Shown here piece by piece: positions 61,326 through 64,000 of a DNA stretch of 64,000 nt (position 1 is the stretch's first letter; every line of letters starts with the position of its first letter). Under the pieces are notes generated by a model that was given only the letters and a program-made list of their open reading frames with translations, had not been told where the DNA came from and did no database searches. The DNA comes from Cantharellus purpuraceus (Eukaryota; Basidiomycota; Agaricomycetes; Cantharellales; Hydnaceae), in assembly GCA_025174535.1 (NCBI GenBank), contig JALBUN010000048.1, positions 1,736,001-1,800,000 on the forward strand. The letters are read 5' to 3'. The position numbers were made by a program, and so were the translations under genes.

Positions 61326-61938
61326 TGTTATGACTATATTCATTAACATCCAGATCCCCATCCGCTCCACTCAAATCCCCATGTGTATGAAATCTATACT
61401 CCATTTGGAAACCGCCACATCTCCATCTACCTGTCCGATTGTCACCGCCGATTCCACCCATCCGTCTCCGGTTCCGATTGATGCATCAGCATCACCATAG
61501 GAACCCAGACATCCGTCCCCATTGGACTCAGACATACTCATGTAAGGCTGTCGGCCTCAGAGACCCATCACCAGAGTAATTATTATTAGATTTCAAAATA
61601 TGTATTTAAGTTGCCTGACTGGGGACTTCATTCTCCAGTTCGAATATCAAATCATGCCTAGTTCCTAAGTCCAATCCTAACTCTCTAAGTCGTACTCCGT
61701 CTCCGAAATCTCGGACACCAGTATTAGTGAAGGCACAGCACATAAGCTGAAGCCAAGTCCATTCCAACCCCCACAACATGCTCCGACTCCGATGAAACCT
61801 CCAACCCAACCTCCAACCCAACCTCCAACCCAACCTCCAACCCAACCTCCAACCCAACCTCCAACCCAACCTCCAACCCAACCTCCAACCCAACCTTCAA
61901 CCCAATCTCCAACCCCCAATCAGACCTAGTGCATAACG
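61326..61938 (+). repeat. Solo LTR-C with expanded minisatellite
   Basis: 613 bp, TGTTATGAC...GCATAACG (last base A to G), flanked by GTGTC at 61321-61325 and 61939-61943. About 100 bp longer than its relatives because of the 12-bp repeat at 61798-61915. Confidence 0.87.
61798..61915. repeat. 12-bp tandem repeat in LTR-C
   Basis: About ten units of CAACCCAACCTC, nearly perfect. Other LTR-C copies have one to three units at the same place (compare 42495-42520), so this is a local expansion. Confidence 0.9.
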
Positions 61939-62229
61939 GTGTCAGGGTGTATCATGGGAGTCAGAATGGACTTGGCTTCAGCTTATGTGCTGCACCCTCA
62001 CTAATACCTGCATCCAAGATTTCAGAGATGGAGAATGACTTAGATAGTTCAGATCAGACTTAGGAGCTAGTTGTGATTTGATATTTGAACTGGGGAATGA
62101 AGTCCCCAGTAGTACAACTTAAATACATATTCAAAATCTAATAATAATTACTCCGGTGATGGATCTCCAAGGCCAACAGCCTTACATGAATATGTCTGAG
62201 TCTGGTGGGGATGGATGTCCAGTTCCTAT

Positions 62230-62547
62230 GACCTACAGTCATCACATGTCACACAGCCAGATGCCTCCTGGCCTGCTGAGAAGTACCAACGTCACTGTGT
62301 GATGGAATGCCTTTGCATTCATTTGCCAACAAAGTGGCTGCTTTGTGCACAAAAGTCGAAAGGAAACCCCCATCAGTGTAGACACTGTAAAGCTACTGGT
62401 GAAGTAAGTTGTCGATGCAAATTTCCATCAATTGATTGCAAAGTCTACTTGAGCAGATGAGGGTTACTAATGCTGAGAAGTACCGAAAACAGAGTCACTG
62501 ATCTTTGACCGATTACTTTGACGGAAACTGATGTGGGTCATAACACT
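62230..62547. other. Unique segment with a small cysteine-rich frame
   Basis: A + strand frame to 62460 reads KYQRHCVMECLCIHLPTKW then HQCRHCKATGEVSCRCKF. Its N-terminus is LTR-derived, so the ORF as a whole is not a gene. The Cys-rich part could be an exon or transposon relic. No family recognised. Confidence 0.3.
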
Positions 62548-63062
62548 TGTTATACACTAGGTCTGATTGGGGGTCAGAGATTGGGTTGGAGGTCGGGTCG
62601 GAGTTGGAGTACATCATGGGGGTTGGAATGGACTTGGCTTCAGCTTATGTGCTGCGCCCTCACTAATACTGGTGTCTGAGATTTCGGAGATGGAGTACAA
62701 CTTAGAGAGTTAGGATCGGACTTAGGAACTAGGCATGATTCGATATTCGAACTGGGGAATGAGGTCCCCAGTCAGGCAACTTAAATACATATTTTAAAAT
62801 CTAATAATAATTACTCCGGTGATGGGTCTCCAAGGCCAACGGCCTTACATGAGTATGTCCGAGTCCAATGGGGACGGATATCTGGGTTCCTATGGTGATG
62901 CTGATGCATCAATCGGAACCAGAGACGGATGGGCGGAATTGGCGGTGATAATCAGACAGGTAGATGGAGATGGCGGTTTCCAAATGGAGTATAGATTTCA
63001 TACGCATGGGGATCTGGGTGGATCGGATGGGGAACTGGATGTTAATGAATATAGTCATAACA
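62548..63062 (-). repeat. Solo LTR-C, reverse orientation
   Basis: 515 bp, TGTTATACAC...AGTCATAACA on the + strand, flanked by ACACT at 62543-62547 and 63063-63067. Full length. Confidence 0.9.
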
Positions 63063-63734
63063 ACACTCCAACAAAGCATGAGTGTAGCTACTGCTGCATG
63101 GACCTTACCACGGCAGCTTTCATGGTTACATAAAGTTATTGGTAAATATGTGTTAATATAAGAGCAAGGTGTTTCAATATCTGAAACAGGGCACTGATGG
63201 ATATGACATGCCGTGATGGGTCATTAATGTGGGTAAATTCCACACATGTGGATGCAAACCACAAATGCAGATACGTTCCACATTCCAACAACAACACACT
63301 GATTGATCTTTCTCATACATCAATAGGCACTGTTCAGGCTCAATCCTATTTACTCACCTCGCATTGTTCCCGAGTCTCAGCATACTTTGGTTGTGTGCAC
63401 TTGGGAGATGTGTTCGGTCATGTCTTTGTATATATGCACAACACATAAGTTTGTGCAAGATTAAATGAACAGGAGGGGCTTGAGGCCAGTCAATTGACCA
63501 TAAATGCCATAGCGTTTAGATATAGAATACTATTTTACTCATTTGAGTCTTTCCTACACAATAGTTACATCGTCAACTAGCTCACTTGAGAAAAAAGGTC
63601 TCCTGAGATCTTCACAGTAAATGAAATAAATAGTCTCCAAGTGCCTCCATTGTTCAATCTTCCACTGTCCCCTGGGAATGGCAGCGAGAATGCTTCAAAT
63701 CATATTATCTGGAATGTCCTGTCAGCTGGCTGAT
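63063..63734. other. Unassigned non-coding stretch
   Basis: No repeat or gene identified. Frames are short and without motifs. Confidence 0.4.
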
Positions 63735-63998
63735 TCAGAAAGACAGAAATGAGAACGTACTTTCAGGAGCATGCCACCACACCTCCACGGGTGTATCAGA
63801 ACTCTGTGGCTGAGACAGAATCTCAACCAGAGCAATACCGTCCTCTGCCATCGCAGTTGGCATATCAGGATCCATGGGGACAACTTCAGCGATGGCTCTG
63901 TCGGTCATCATATCAGCTTCCCATTCCTCAAACTCTGTCATAACTGTTGTAAACCATGCGTATAGGCTTATTCTGTCCCTGCCAACATACACAACCAC
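63735..63998 (-). CDS. Unknown protein, partial exon at the window edge
   Basis: An open - strand frame reaching the right edge, acidic and Met-rich (VMTEFEEWEADMMTDRAIAEVV, then DGIALVEILSQPQSSDTPVEVWW). A GTACGT donor (after CATGCTCCTGAAA, about 63758) suggests an intron follows. I do not recognise the family, and it could be a shadow. Confidence 0.3.
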   Translation of the reverse strand: MVVYVGRDRISLYAWFTTVMTEFEEWEADMMTDRAIAEVVPMDPDMPTAMAEDGIALVEILSQPQSSDTPVEVWWHAPESTFSFLSF

Positions 63999-64000
63999 TC

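Larger units (their letters stand above)
61268..62229 (-). repeat. Truncated LTR-C relative hosting a solo LTR-C
   Basis: Reverse-oriented LTR-C-like sequence at 61268-61325 and 61944-62229 (TGTTACACACTAGGTCC ... GGATGGATGTCC), cut off at 62229. Split by the solo LTR of the next entry. A left-over fragment, older and more diverged than its insert. Confidence 0.7.

Overview
The window is nuclear DNA from a filamentous fungus, almost certainly a basidiomycete of the Agaricomycetes. The evidence is genes with many 45-60 bp introns, a DUF7330-type gene, and a repeat load of chromovirus Gypsy, Copia and DIRS-like elements. A transposon-inflated Agaricales genome would fit, but genus and species cannot be read from the sequence.

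Five host genes can be reconstructed exon by exon: the 3' end of an eIF4E-family gene (1-569, +), the SAGA subunit Sgf73 (704-1945, -), a DUF7330-type gene (15775-16835, +), the proteasome ATPase Rpt4 (17230-18840, -) and a complete 33-exon TOR kinase (50074-58768, -). A sixth, small membrane-protein ORF (15355-15512, -) has a Copia element inserted at its last codons. Rpt4 and TOR each need one GC-AG intron.

Most of the rest is nested retroelements. 2.1-7.1 kb holds rearranged Gypsy and Copia fragments. 7.3-15.4 kb is a Copia element with apparently identical LTRs and an otherwise open polyprotein, interrupted by two solo LTRs of other families. 19.2-28.8 kb is a decayed Gypsy chromovirus (family C, copy 1) carrying two copies of a 563-564 bp MITE and a solo LTR. 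28.8-33.5 kb holds remnants of a second Gypsy and a third Copia. 33.5-38.7 kb is a dead DIRS-like element (gag, RT, RNase H, tyrosine recombinase) carrying a solo LTR. 42.0-49.4 kb is a complete family C element (copy 2) with a matching 5-bp target duplication. 59.3-63.1 kb is a pile of solo and truncated LTRs.

Family C is the most interesting system. It carries gag-pol with a chromodomain on one strand and, between pol and the 3' LTR, a conserved antisense gene of about 571 codons with its own TATA box: a Glu-rich coiled coil, a CxxC cysteine cluster and an acidic tail. Its 12-nt primer site is complementary to the predicted 5' end of its own transcript, which points to Tf1/sushi-type self-priming. 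Every in-frame stop I could place in gag-pol copy 2 is TGA, and where copies can be compared these trace to CGA, so the element has been inactivated by CpG deamination.

Short names used below: LTR-A, 1.4 kb ending GGTTCCAAAACA; LTR-B, 1.4 kb starting TGACGAGCC; LTR-C, about 0.5 kb starting TGTTATGAC (the family C LTR); LTR-D, the Gypsy LTR near 30.1-30.7 kb.
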